Below are positions 16,078 to 24,494 of a stretch of DNA of 64,000 nt, one piece after another (positions within the stretch are counted from its first letter, which is position 1; each line of letters begins with the position of its first letter). The stretch lies in NCBI GenBank assembly GCA_902464495.1, contig CABQJK010000003.1, positions 40,600 to 104,599 of the forward strand, read 5' to 3'. This stretch comes from an uncultured Collinsella sp. (GTDB taxonomy: Bacteria > Actinomycetota > Coriobacteriia > Coriobacteriales > Coriobacteriaceae). The position numbers and the translations under genes were made by a program. The notes below the pieces were generated by a model, which was not told where the DNA came from, made no database searches, and was given only the letters and a program-made list of their open reading frames with translations.

Positions 16078-18294
16078 ATGGAACAATTCTCGCAATCGGG
16101 CTCGCGCGGTCGACGCCGCACGGGCAACGAGCCGGCGCCGCACGAACGCGTGAAGGGCGAACGCCGTGCCAACGAGCCGCGACGCACCGCGAGCCCCCAT
16201 CGCGCTTCTGCCAACAACGCGGGCCGCGCCAACACTCCCGCCGCGGAGCAGACGCCTGCTCGCCCCAAGTCCCGCTACATCCCTGCCCTTGACGGCCTGC
16301 GCACGCTTGCCGTCGTCGCGGTGGTGCTCTATCACCTCAACCTCACGTGGGCTCAGGGCGGCCTGCTTGGCGTCACGATCTTCTTTGTGCTTTCGGGCTA
16401 TCTGATCACACGCCTGCTACTCAACGAAGTCGCTAAGACCGGCCGCATCGACCTCAAGAGCTTCTGGATCCGCCGCATCCGTCGCCTGGTCCCCGCCGTG
16501 GTGACCGTTGTGGTTGTAACCTGTGCGCTGTGCACCGTCTTCAACCACGTGATGCTCACCAAGATGCGTCCCGACATTCTGCCGTCGCTGCTGTTCTTTA
16601 ACAACTGGTGGCAGATTATGCAGGACGTCTCGTACTTCAACGCCCTGGGCGACCCCTCGCCGCTTACGCACTTTTGGTCGCTCGCCATCGAGGAACAATT
16701 CTACCTGGTTTGGCCACCGCTGCTGTTTGCCATGGTGTCCATGCATGTGAGCAAACCCAACACGCGCCGTGTGGTCCTGGGACTCGCAGCGGTATCCGCC
16801 CTTGCCATGATGGTGCTCTACAACCCTGCCGCCGACCCCAGCCGCGTGTACTACGGCACCGACACCCGCGTCTTCTCGCTGCTGCTGGGCGCCTGGATGG
16901 CCTTTATCCCCGATCGCGACCTAGCGCCGGTGCGTCTCGCTCATCGTTTGGGGCTCAATCGCCTGGCTGGCGCCGCCAAGCACGGCAAGAACGCCGAGGG
17001 CAAGCCTGGCGAGAAGGCCGACAACGCAGCCGAGACCGTCCCGGCACAGCCGAGCGCCCTCGTGCGCTTTTGGTCCTCGCCCGCATCCATCGATGTGTTG
17101 GGCGTCGTGGGTCTGGTTGGCCTTGCCGCCATGGTCGCGCTCACCAACGGCTACACCGCGTTCCAGTATCGCGGCGGCACGCTGCTATGCTCCATCCTCA
17201 CGCTCATGGTCATCGCGGCCTGCGTGCAGCCCCAGGGAATGGTTGCCCGCGCACTGTCCGCCGAGCCGCTCGTGTGGGTTGGCAAGCGCTCGTACAGCAT
17301 CTACCTGTGGCACTATCCGCTACTGTTGCTCATGAACCCGGTCGCCAACATCAACGATACGCCATGGTGGCAGTACATTTTGCAGGTGTTGTTGGTGGTC
17401 GCCGTAGCCGAATGTTCATATCGCTTTATCGAGACGCCGTTTAGAAAGGGCGCCTTTGGGCGCACCGTATCCGAGTTCCGCGACGGCACCACCGCGCCCG
17501 CCAACTGGGTGCGCGCGCACGTCCCTGTCTGCGCAGCCTGCGCTGTCGTGTTGGTCGTTGCTCTGGGCGGCCTGATCTTTGTGCCGGAGACCTCCGCACT
17601 GAGCGGTGAGGGCGCCGAAGTCCTCAACAAGGAAGCCAAGAACACCGCGCCAACGGACCAACAGGCAGCCGACGACACCGACAAGGACAACGACGGCTTC
17701 CCCGATGGCTCCTACGACCTGCTGATGATCGGTGACTCCGTGTCGCTGCGCGCCGTCGATTCCTTTGACGGCGTATTCCCCCACAGTCACATCGATGCCG
17801 AAAAGGGCCGCCAGTTTGATGCGGGCCGCGCGACATTTGAGGGCTATCTCCAACAGAACCTTGCCGGCAAGATCGTGGTCTTTGCGCTGGGCACCAACGG
17901 CTTGGTAACCGACGACCAGATCGACGCCATCATGGCCGATGCAGGAGATAAGCGTATTGTGGTGTTTGTGAACACGCGCAGCCCGCAGCCATGGGTTGGT
18001 TCTACCAACCAGGCCATCGCCAACGCCGCTACGCGCTACAAAAACGTGCGCGTTATCGACTGGTACGGATACAGTGCCAATCGCAACGACCTGTTCGATG
18101 GCGATGGCACGCACCTATCGACCACTGGCGTGACTGAGTACCTCAACTTGATCCACGATGCAGTCAAGAAGGACCTGCCCGTGCATCCCGAGGATCACGT
18201 CAACGATCCGCAGCCGGCAGCCGTCAAGTCTGCCACCGACGCGCTCGTCAATGCGCTCGCTCTCAAGCCGCACAAGCTGGGCACCGACAAGTAA
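16078..18294 (+). CDS. Acyltransferase 3 / SGNH-domain protein (OatA-like)
   Basis: A 738-residue integral membrane protein. Residues 1-65 are a basic, disordered cytoplasmic segment; RYIPALDGLRTLAVVAVVLYH opens the acyltransferase_3 domain with about ten transmembrane helices, and the conserved FWSLAIEEQFYLVWP block is present. A positively charged insert lies between helices (about residues 290-320). The C-terminal third (LLMIGDSVSLRAVDSF and GDGTHLSTTGV, i.e. the GDS and DxxH of an SGNH hydrolase) is extracytoplasmic. The family O-acetylates cell-wall or surface polysaccharides, e.g. peptidoglycan giving lysozyme resistance. A single gene, divergent from rbsK; ribosome binding site weak. 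Confidence 0.9.
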   Translation: MEQFSQSGSRGRRRTGNEPAPHERVKGERRANEPRRTASPHRASANNAGRANTPAAEQTPARPKSRYIPALDGLRTLAVVAVVLYHLNLTWAQGGLLGVTIFFVLSGYLITRLLLNEVAKTGRIDLKSFWIRRIRRLVPAVVTVVVVTCALCTVFNHVMLTKMRPDILPSLLFFNNWWQIMQDVSYFNALGDPSPLTHFWSLAIEEQFYLVWPPLLFAMVSMHVSKPNTRRVVLGLAAVSALAMMVLYNPAADPSRVYYGTDTRVFSLLLGAWMAFIPDRDLAPVRLAHRLGLNRLAGAAKHGKNAEGKPGEKADNAAETVPAQPSALVRFWSSPASIDVLGVVGLVGLAAMVALTNGYTAFQYRGGTLLCSILTLMVIAACVQPQGMVARALSAEPLVWVGKRSYSIYLWHYPLLLLMNPVANINDTPWWQYILQVLLVVAVAECSYRFIETPFRKGAFGRTVSEFRDGTTAPANWVRAHVPVCAACAVVLVVALGGLIFVPETSALSGEGAEVLNKEAKNTAPTDQQAADDTDKDNDGFPDGSYDLLMIGDSVSLRAVDSFDGVFPHSHIDAEKGRQFDAGRATFEGYLQQNLAGKIVVFALGTNGLVTDDQIDAIMADAGDKRIVVFVNTRSPQPWVGSTNQAIANAATRYKNVRVIDWYGYSANRNDLFDGDGTHLSTTGVTEYLNLIHDAVKKDLPVHPEDHVNDPQPAAVKSATDALVNALALKPHKLGTDK

Positions 18295-18317
18295 CCTGCA
18301 GCGCAAACTTCCCACAT

Positions 18318-18352
18318 CCGGGGGGGGTACCTGCCACGGCAGGCACCCCCTC
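18318..18352. terminator. Hairpin after the acyltransferase gene
   Basis: GGGGGGTACCTGCC and GGCAGGCACCCCCT form a strong GC-rich hairpin 30 nt past the stop codon. No T-run follows, so it may stabilise or end the transcript. Confidence 0.5.
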
Positions 18353-18529
18353 CGACAGTTAGGGACGTTCCTTATGTGCCGGCACCCAGGGACACTCCTG
18401 ACACAGCCGAGGAACGCCCTCCTTGCGACCAAATTCTGGGCGCCTCGCCACCCCGAACGTTGTTTCCAAGCCCACACCCGCAGCAAACAACCCAAAATCA
18501 CTCTTTTCGAGCCGGCTCCAAGGGGTCGT

Positions 18530-18757
18530 GGACAAAAAGGGGCAAATATGAGTACTGTTACCATTTTAGTAGCAGGCAAAACTACCCAAAATGGCGCTCA
18601 TGCGGTAGCGCGCGAGCCTTCCAGTTGACCAGAATGGCCGGCTTAGGACTTGGAGACCCGCTTTTAATAAACAGATTCTTAACTATGTTCATTATTTTCT
18701 TGGTCGTAAATGCTATCGGCCAGACAACAGTACTCATATTTGGCATTATTTGTCCAC
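18530..18757. repeat. Inverted-repeat-bounded intergenic element
   Basis: GGACAAAAAGGGGCAAATATG at the left (18530 onward) matches in inverted form the right end (GGACAAATAATGCCAAATATG reading minus), with the shared core AAATATGAGTACTGTT; about 25 of 31 positions agree. The roughly 228-nt interval contains no convincing gene. It could be a miniature transposable element or a large regulatory hairpin. The remaining sequence between 18295 and 18839 shows only this element, a copy of the AGTTAGGGACGTTCC repeat near 18356 and no gene. Confidence 0.55.
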
Positions 18758-18785
18758 TCACATATTACTAACCCCCTATAACAGG

Positions 18786-18820
18786 CAAAATACAGGCCGC
18801 AACCCATGGCAGCGGCCTGT
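18786..18820 (-). terminator. Intrinsic terminator after the NRAMP gene
   Basis: On the minus strand ACAGGCCGC and GCGGCCTGT pair around an 11-nt loop followed by ATTTTGC, 20 nt past the stop at 18840. Confidence 0.75.
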
Positions 18821-18839
18821 TTGGAGTCCAAAAGAGGCG

Positions 18840-20102
18840 CTAAGCGCTGTAGCCCATCGCCTGCAGGACAAACATGACGACCGTGAGCACCGTAATCACG
18901 CCGATAGTCGCCCACGTGAGCACGTTCCATACGCGGCCGTTGCGGTTGGCGCCCATAATGTGACGGTCGGCGGCGATAACCACCTGGAACACCAGAACCA
19001 CGGGCAGTAGCACGCCATTGATGACCTGCGAGGTCATCATAATCTGGAACAGATCGACGCCGGGCATAAGCACCAGCACGGCAGAGATACCGATGATGGC
19101 CGTAATGATGCCGCGATAGACCGGGGCCTCGTCCCAGCTGCGGTCGGCACCGCGCTCCCATCCAAATGCCTCGCAGATAGCGCTCGACGTAACGCCCGGC
19201 AGCACGCAGGCGGCCAAGAAGCTCGCCGCGACCAAGCCCGAGGCAAACAGTACCGTGGACCACTGACCCGCAATAGGCTCCAGCGCGCGGGCAGCATCGG
19301 CGGCATCGCTAATCTGAATACCCGCCGGGAACAACACCGTACCGGTCGTGATGATAATAAAGCCGGCAATGACATCGGCAGCGATCGAGCCGCTCACGGT
19401 ATCAATACGCTGCAGCACGATATCGTCCTCGCCCGCGTTCTTATCGACCACGTTGTTCTGCGCCAAGAAAATCATCCACGGCGCGATGGTGGTACCGATC
19501 GTTGCGACCACGAGCGACACGTAGCTGGGGTCATTTTGAATGTTAGGCACGACCAGGTCGACCGCGACCTCACCCCAGTTGGGGCCAGCCATAAACGCGG
19601 CGACGATGTAGGTCACGAACACGCAGCTCACCAGCAGCAGAATCTTCTCGATGCGCTGGAAACTCCCCGACATGGTAAGCATCCACACCAGCAGCGCCAC
19701 GAGCGGCACCGAGATGCTCGCCGGAACGCCAAACAGGGCAAGACCACTCGCGATGCCCGCAAATTCCGAAATGGTCACAGCCGTGTTGGCGATCAACAGC
19801 GCCGCCATAGCAAGTACACTCTTGCGCACGCCAAAGCGCTCGCGAATGAGCGATGCCAGGCCCTTGCCCGTGACGCAGCCGCAGCGCGCCGCGGTCTCCT
19901 GCGTCACGATGAGCAGCACAGTCATGACAGGAAGCATCCACAGCATCTTGTAGCCATAGCTGGCGCCCGCGCTGGAATACGTTGCAATGCCGCCGGCGTC
20001 ATTGCCCGAAAGCGCCGCCAGCAGACCGGGACCCATAGCGCCAAAGATGGCCGCGATGGTCAACTTTTGCTTGGTGCCCGACTTTTGCTTGGTATTTTGC
20101 AC
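18840..20102 (-). CDS. NRAMP-family metal transporter, magnesium-type (NRMT-like)
   Basis: A 420-residue protein with about eleven transmembrane helices. In classic NRAMP manganese/iron transporters helix 1 carries DPGN and helix 6 a MPHN-type motif. Here helix 1 reads LSGNDAGGIATY and helix 6 reads TTIAPWMIFLAQNNVVDK, so both soft-metal ligands are missing. That pattern fits the NRAMP-related magnesium transporters known from related Coriobacteriia such as Eggerthella, from memory. The GTG at 20102 is chosen as start: it lies 8 nt after the stop of the upstream gene with a GGTGG site, and upstream codons would run into that gene. The neighbour has MgtE_N and CBS domains, supporting magnesium. 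Manganese transport remains possible. Confidence 0.8.
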   Translation of the reverse strand: MQNTKQKSGTKQKLTIAAIFGAMGPGLLAALSGNDAGGIATYSSAGASYGYKMLWMLPVMTVLLIVTQETAARCGCVTGKGLASLIRERFGVRKSVLAMAALLIANTAVTISEFAGIASGLALFGVPASISVPLVALLVWMLTMSGSFQRIEKILLLVSCVFVTYIVAAFMAGPNWGEVAVDLVVPNIQNDPSYVSLVVATIGTTIAPWMIFLAQNNVVDKNAGEDDIVLQRIDTVSGSIAADVIAGFIIITTGTVLFPAGIQISDAADAARALEPIAGQWSTVLFASGLVAASFLAACVLPGVTSSAICEAFGWERGADRSWDEAPVYRGIITAIIGISAVLVLMPGVDLFQIMMTSQVINGVLLPVVLVFQVVIAADRHIMGANRNGRVWNVLTWATIGVITVLTVVMFVLQAMGYSA

Positions 20103-20110
20103 GCGACCAC

Positions 20111-21955
20111 CTAACCCATGACTGATATGGCGAGCAGCACCGCGGCGATGCAATACGCCACACACGAAATCATGACGGCAATGACGTTCATGGCGGTGCC
20201 CGACGTGTTGAGGTCATGCTCGTCACGCCAGAACAGCACCATCAGGTAAATCACGGCGCTCATGTTGCCAACCAGGCAAATAATGGCAGCGATATTAAAG
20301 CACCCGGTAAAGAGTTGCTCCTCAAACATGGGCGCATCGGGGAATGCAGCGGTGCGCACCAGCTGGGCGCACAGGTAGGTCACGAGTGACAGAATCAGGC
20401 CCATGCCCGTGCTCTGGAAGAAGAACCCCAGATACGGCTTGGGCTCGTCGTCGTGACCGTCATACTCCAGGAAGTAGTTCTTGACGAACGACACCATGCG
20501 CGAGGCCGCCAGCAGCACGAGCGGCATGGCGCACATGGGGAACACCACCAGATGCGCGGAGCCGAGCGCCGTTCCCAGTACGGTCGCCATGATGCACGAG
20601 GCGATGCCCCACACGACAACCCAGTACTGGCGATGCACAAACCAGCTGAGCACGTTCGTCGAGTCGTCCGACGCGCTGTCGCCCGAGCCGATGCCGGCGA
20701 TCTGCAGGTCCTCCTGATGCTCCTCGGCGATAACGTCCATGGCGTCGTCGAAGGTCACGATGCCCAGGATATGGCGGTTCTCGTCGCAGACGGGGATGGC
20801 GACCAGGTCGTACTTGGTCATCTCGTCCGTCACGTCTTCCTGATCCTCGTCGGGCGACACGTAGACCAGATCGCGATAGGCGAGCTGGCCCAGCGTGGCG
20901 TCGCGGTCGGCAACGATCAGCGTGCGCAGCGAAAGCACGCCCGTCAGCATGCCGCTCGGATCCTCGGTGTAGACGTAGTAGACGCTCTCAAAGTCCTCGT
21001 CGAGTTTGCGAATCGCCTCGATAGCATCGCCGACCGTTGCCGTGGCGGGCAGGGAGACAAACTCCGAGGTCATGATGCGGCCGGCGGTGTTGTCCTCATA
21101 CCCCAGCAGGTTACGAATCGCCTTCTCCTCCTTGACGCCCATCAGGCGCAGGAGCTTCTCGGCCTTCTCATAATCGAGCTCGTCGATCAGGTCGGCTGCA
21201 TCGTCCGGGTCCATCATGGCCAGCATCGACGATGCGTCCGTGTCGGACAGGCCCTCGAGCATCTCGGTCATAAGCTCGTCGTCATCGAACTCCGAGATAG
21301 CTTCGGCTGCCTGGGCGGTATCGAGCTGCGCAAACACCTGCGCACGTAGGCGCGGGTCGAGCTGCTCGATAATGTCGGCGATGTCGGCAGGGTGCAGCTC
21401 GCCGAGCGTCTTGTGCGACACCGAGAGTTGGATGTTTTTAGTCGAGCGGTCGAGCAGGTCCATGTAGGACCAAGCGATGATGTCCTCGCTGAGCGGCTTG
21501 CCCAGGTGCTTCATAAAGCCCTCGACGACGTGCTCGAGTGCGGGGCTGATCGCGCGCAGCAGACCACGGGCACCGACCTCGGCACCCAACAGGCGCAGCT
21601 GGTTTTCGCCCGACATGGAAAACTTGATGTCGTTGACGCGCACGACCTTCATGCCCTGCGTGTCGACGATCTGCTTATTGAGCACGTCGCGCGCCAGCAG
21701 GAGCTCGGTCGGCTGCAGGTACGAGAAGCGAATATTGGTGGCAGACGTGTTGAGATACACGCCCGTCTCGTCGATACGGTCGACCCATTTGCGCCAGCTG
21801 ATCATAAACGGCGTCTTGCCGGGGCCGCGGAACGCGAGCGACGTCACGTGCGGAAAAACTTCGCCGGTAGCAATGCCAAAATCGTTGACCACGCCGAGCT
21901 TTTCGCCGTCGACGTCCAAGACCGGCAATTTGAGCATCTCACTCAGATAATTCAA
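20111..21955 (-). CDS. PRC-barrel/MgtE_N/CBS-domain membrane protein
   Basis: A 614-residue protein. Order: tandem PRC-barrel-like repeats (about 1-170; LKLPVLDVDGEKLGVVND and ARDVLNKQIVDTQGMKVVRV), an MgtE_N-type superhelical domain (about 180-300; LHPADIADIIEQLDP, SMLAMMDPDDAADLIDEL), two CBS domains (about 300-430), then a C-terminal membrane domain with about five helices. The membrane part lacks the conserved pore motifs of true MgtE, so this may be a magnesium-sensing partner for the NRAMP-like transporter next door (8-nt gap, same operon). The frame starts with TTG at 21955 preceded by GGGGAG; ATG at 21937 is an alternative. A short reading frame precedes it and overlaps its beginning. 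Confidence 0.8.
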   Translation of the reverse strand: MNYLSEMLKLPVLDVDGEKLGVVNDFGIATGEVFPHVTSLAFRGPGKTPFMISWRKWVDRIDETGVYLNTSATNIRFSYLQPTELLLARDVLNKQIVDTQGMKVVRVNDIKFSMSGENQLRLLGAEVGARGLLRAISPALEHVVEGFMKHLGKPLSEDIIAWSYMDLLDRSTKNIQLSVSHKTLGELHPADIADIIEQLDPRLRAQVFAQLDTAQAAEAISEFDDDELMTEMLEGLSDTDASSMLAMMDPDDAADLIDELDYEKAEKLLRLMGVKEEKAIRNLLGYEDNTAGRIMTSEFVSLPATATVGDAIEAIRKLDEDFESVYYVYTEDPSGMLTGVLSLRTLIVADRDATLGQLAYRDLVYVSPDEDQEDVTDEMTKYDLVAIPVCDENRHILGIVTFDDAMDVIAEEHQEDLQIAGIGSGDSASDDSTNVLSWFVHRQYWVVVWGIASCIMATVLGTALGSAHLVVFPMCAMPLVLLAASRMVSFVKNYFLEYDGHDDEPKPYLGFFFQSTGMGLILSLVTYLCAQLVRTAAFPDAPMFEEQLFTGCFNIAAIICLVGNMSAVIYLMVLFWRDEHDLNTSGTAMNVIAVMISCVAYCIAAVLLAISVMG

Positions 21956-21971
21956 TGGTGCTCCCCATCAT
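21939..21971 (-). CDS. Possible leader peptide MMGSTIELSE
   Basis: Ten codons with the strong site GGAGG four nt before the ATG. The TGA stop at 21941-21939 is followed after one nt by the ATG at 21937, which is in the frame of the large protein; it also overlaps that protein's TTG start out of frame. Such an arrangement could couple or attenuate translation in response to magnesium. No homologue is known to me, and it could be incidental. Confidence 0.35.
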   Translation of the reverse strand: MMGSTIELSE

Positions 21972-22160
21972 TATTCCTCCGGACGCGGCCGCGCGTGCGG
22001 CGTCCGGGGGCTTCTGGATATGTATACGCATGCGCGGGCGGCACGCCGCTCGACGCTTACACCCCGTGCATGCGCAAAAAGCACCTGCATGGGGTCATCG
22101 ACTGTATGGTCGAGGTTTGGATTTCACCTGTAACCTTTCTCTTGACCCTCATTAACCGCA
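21972..22160 (-). promoter_or_regulatory. Structured 5' leader of the magnesium-transport operon
   Basis: The leader is about 190 nt if transcription starts near the TATAGT on the minus strand (22164-22169). It contains a strong hairpin ACCCC-TGCA ... TGCA-GGGGT at 22061-22095 and a second GC-rich stem at 21976-22010 that includes the GGAGG site of the leader peptide. It does not match the M-box consensus as I know it. A magnesium-responsive element is an inference from the genes it precedes. Confidence 0.4.
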
Positions 22161-22259
22161 GTAACTATAGCATCAGCATCGCGCTGCGGCACCGAATTTA
22201 TGCGCTGCACATTGCAGGCATACCAAACGCTGACGTATCCGTGACATAGTCGTTGGGGA

Positions 22260-23666
22260 CTACTCCGTGGTGTCGTCGTCCTCGGCGAGTTGGGGGAATA
22301 CGGCGTTCTTGGGCATGGTGACCTTGGTGAGCGAGGTGAGCTTTTTGCTGAGCGCCGTGTCTGTCTTGACCAGGTCGCTGAGCGTCACGATCTTGTAGCC
22401 GTCGGCAACAAGGCCATCGATAATCTGCGGCAGCGCCTCGAGCGTCTGCTCAGCGCACTCGTCGCTATCGGTGAGCAGCACAATATTGCCCGGCGTCACC
22501 GAATCGAGCACCGTCGAGACCTGCTCGTCGGCACCGTTGAGCAGCCAGTCGCCCGAGTCGATATTCCACGAGACCACGGCGGACACCAGGTCCATCGAGT
22601 CAATCCAGTTTTGCTCGTCAAAGGCGGCGTACGGGGCGCGCAACAGCATCGTCTCAACGCCGGTCGCCGACTTAATCGCCTCGGTGCCCTTCGTGATCTG
22701 ATTGCGCACCGTCTCGCGATCTTCGCCCTTGAGCGAATCATCGCTGTAACTGTTGGAGCCGATCTCACACCCGGCATCGACAATCGCCTTGGCAGTAGCA
22801 GGCGAGGCCTCCGCGGCATCGCCCGAAAGGAAGAACGTCGCCGTGACGCCCTTTTCCTTGAGCACCTGCAAGATCTGCTTGGTCGCGCCACTCGGGCCCT
22901 CGTCAAACGTCAGGGCCACATACTTTTCGTTGCCCTTGGGCGCTACGCTTGCGCACTCGACTACGCAGTCGGCGGCGGGCACAACCTCGCCGCGGTCCTG
23001 CGTCTTGCCCGACTGCTCGCCGACCCACACCTCGGAGCGGCCCTGGACGCCCCAAGTTTTGACATACTCAATGGCACCCGTGCCCTCGACCGTCAGTTTG
23101 GGCTCGATGGTCGTGGCCTGGACCTCGTGCTTCTCGTAGGTGTTGCGGCCGTCCTTGACCGTCACTTTCTCGCCGCCCGTAAGCTCGCGACTATCCCATT
23201 TGCCCTGCTTCACACGCTTGCCGTCAACCTTCACCGACAGCTTTTCGCCCCCGTGGCGCTTGAGCACGCTGTCATCGACGGCCAGCAGGTCGCCCGCGTC
23301 ATAGGTGTCGGTCAGCTCCTGGTCGTCGATAAGATTCTGCAGCGTAGAGCCCACGCGCACCGCGGTCTTTTGTCCGTTGAGCTCCACGTCCACGCTGCGG
23401 TTGACGTAGCCCACGACGGCAGCGATAAACAGCACGAGCGCGCAGCCCACGGCGATGAGCGCATAGGGCAGACGGGATGGACGGCGGGGCGAGCGCCCGT
23501 TGCCAATGCGCGCACTGCGGTCGCTAAAACCACGGCTATGGTTGAGGTACATCGCGCCGGGCTTACGGCGGCGTTTGCGCTGGCCGCTGGGCAGCTGCCC
23601 CAGGTCGCGGCGAGCCGTCGGACGCGCACCGGAGTGCCCGTTTAAGTTGGATCCGTTTTGGCGCAT
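22260..23666 (-). CDS. Polysaccharide deacetylase-like protein, degenerate active site
   Basis: A 468-residue, single-pass membrane protein: a basic cytoplasmic tail, one helix at about 68-90 (LPYALIAVGCALVLFIAAVV), an extracytoplasmic beta-rich region resembling G5/ubiquitin-like repeats, then a NodB homology domain (about 240-440). In an active NodB the first motif is TFDDGP and the second is H-x3-H. Here they are LTFDEGP and GSNSYSDDSL: the metal His residues are replaced and the later LxH motif reads LLTDSD. RAPYAAF and WNIDSGDW keep the other motifs. It is probably a pseudoenzyme or binds glycans without deacetylation. The gene stands alone, after a hairpin that ends the PRC-barrel operon. 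Confidence 0.8.
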   Translation of the reverse strand: MRQNGSNLNGHSGARPTARRDLGQLPSGQRKRRRKPGAMYLNHSRGFSDRSARIGNGRSPRRPSRLPYALIAVGCALVLFIAAVVGYVNRSVDVELNGQKTAVRVGSTLQNLIDDQELTDTYDAGDLLAVDDSVLKRHGGEKLSVKVDGKRVKQGKWDSRELTGGEKVTVKDGRNTYEKHEVQATTIEPKLTVEGTGAIEYVKTWGVQGRSEVWVGEQSGKTQDRGEVVPAADCVVECASVAPKGNEKYVALTFDEGPSGATKQILQVLKEKGVTATFFLSGDAAEASPATAKAIVDAGCEIGSNSYSDDSLKGEDRETVRNQITKGTEAIKSATGVETMLLRAPYAAFDEQNWIDSMDLVSAVVSWNIDSGDWLLNGADEQVSTVLDSVTPGNIVLLTDSDECAEQTLEALPQIIDGLVADGYKIVTLSDLVKTDTALSKKLTSLTKVTMPKNAVFPQLAEDDDTTE

Positions 23667-23688
23667 GTGCCCTCCCCCATAAACACAG

Positions 23689-23719
23689 CGAGCCGGAGCA
23701 ACAGGTCTCCGGCTCGCCT
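23689..23719 (-). terminator. Intrinsic terminator after the PRC-barrel gene
   Basis: GCGAGCCGGAG and CTCCGGCTCGC form a perfect 11-bp stem with a loop of about 8 nt, followed on the minus strand by TGTGTTT, 20 nt past the PRC-barrel gene stop. Confidence 0.75.
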
Positions 23720-23738
23720 CCCATCATTTGGTACGTCG

Positions 23739-24494
23739 CTATTTGCTAGCTTTTGACGAGCTCCCGCTCGCCTTTTGGTATTCGTCCTTAAAGGCCTTGA
23801 ACATGCCGCGCGTCTTGCCGAGCTGCTTGCCCAGTGCGCGACTGCCCTTGTCCACGGCGACCGATCCCTTGTCATCGAGCACCTTGGCGCCCTTTTTGAC
23901 CTTATCGCCCACCACGACACTGGCCTCGGCAGCCTTTGCGGCGGCGCCGCCCGAATACCCGAGCGCCTTGACCTCGTCCGAAACGATCATCGCGCCGTTC
24001 TCGTAGCCGCGCAGCATCGTCGGCGGCACCTGCGTGTCACCAACCAAAACACTCGAAGCAGCACCGGCGGTCACATAGAATGCCTGCACGATGCCCGAGC
24101 GCGGCTTGAACTCCACGTCCGAACAATAGCCCACGACATCGCCCGATTCCGTGCGCACGTCCATACCAACCCAGATGATGCAATCGTCCAGGTTAATGTC
24201 GAGGCGCTTGGCCGCGGCGGCATCGTAGGTGTCCTTGGCGTCATCGACCGCAATGGCGCCCTCGTAGACACCAATGGCGTCGAGCGCTACGAATCGATCG
24301 GGACGCTCGATCATGCCTGCGATATCGGACTGGCGGACCATAAAGCCGACCACGCGCGTACCGCCCGGGGTAAAGACCGGAAAGTGAATCTTTCCGAGCT
24401 TTTTAGGGCTGCGCGGCGTGCCGTCCTTTTTGGTGCGCTTGTCCTCGGTAGGCTTGCGATAGATCTTGGCGCCGACAAAATCCCCGGCGCGCAT
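23739..24494 (-). CDS. PRC-barrel domain protein
   Basis: A 251-residue soluble protein. The first 170 residues contain PRC-barrel-like repeats (MRAGDFVGAKIYRKPT; WVGMDVRTESGDVVGYCSDVEF), a fold often linked to RNA processing (RimM) or membrane sensors. The C-terminal ~60 residues are Lys/Ser/Gly-rich and helical (KKGAKVLDDKGSVAVDKGSRALGKQLGKTRG), probably disordered. Its ATG overlaps the stop of the upstream YtxH gene by one base (TAATG), so the two are translationally coupled. The two proteins may act together at the envelope; the exact role is unknown. Confidence 0.75.
   Translation of the reverse strand: MRAGDFVGAKIYRKPTEDKRTKKDGTPRSPKKLGKIHFPVFTPGGTRVVGFMVRQSDIAGMIERPDRFVALDAIGVYEGAIAVDDAKDTYDAAAAKRLDINLDDCIIWVGMDVRTESGDVVGYCSDVEFKPRSGIVQAFYVTAGAASSVLVGDTQVPPTMLRGYENGAMIVSDEVKALGYSGGAAAKAAEASVVVGDKVKKGAKVLDDKGSVAVDKGSRALGKQLGKTRGMFKAFKDEYQKASGSSSKASK

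Noticed and set aside
21972..22160. M-box magnesium riboswitch before the PRC/MgtE_N gene
   Set aside because: The conserved M-box blocks known to me were not found; only unrelated hairpins are present.
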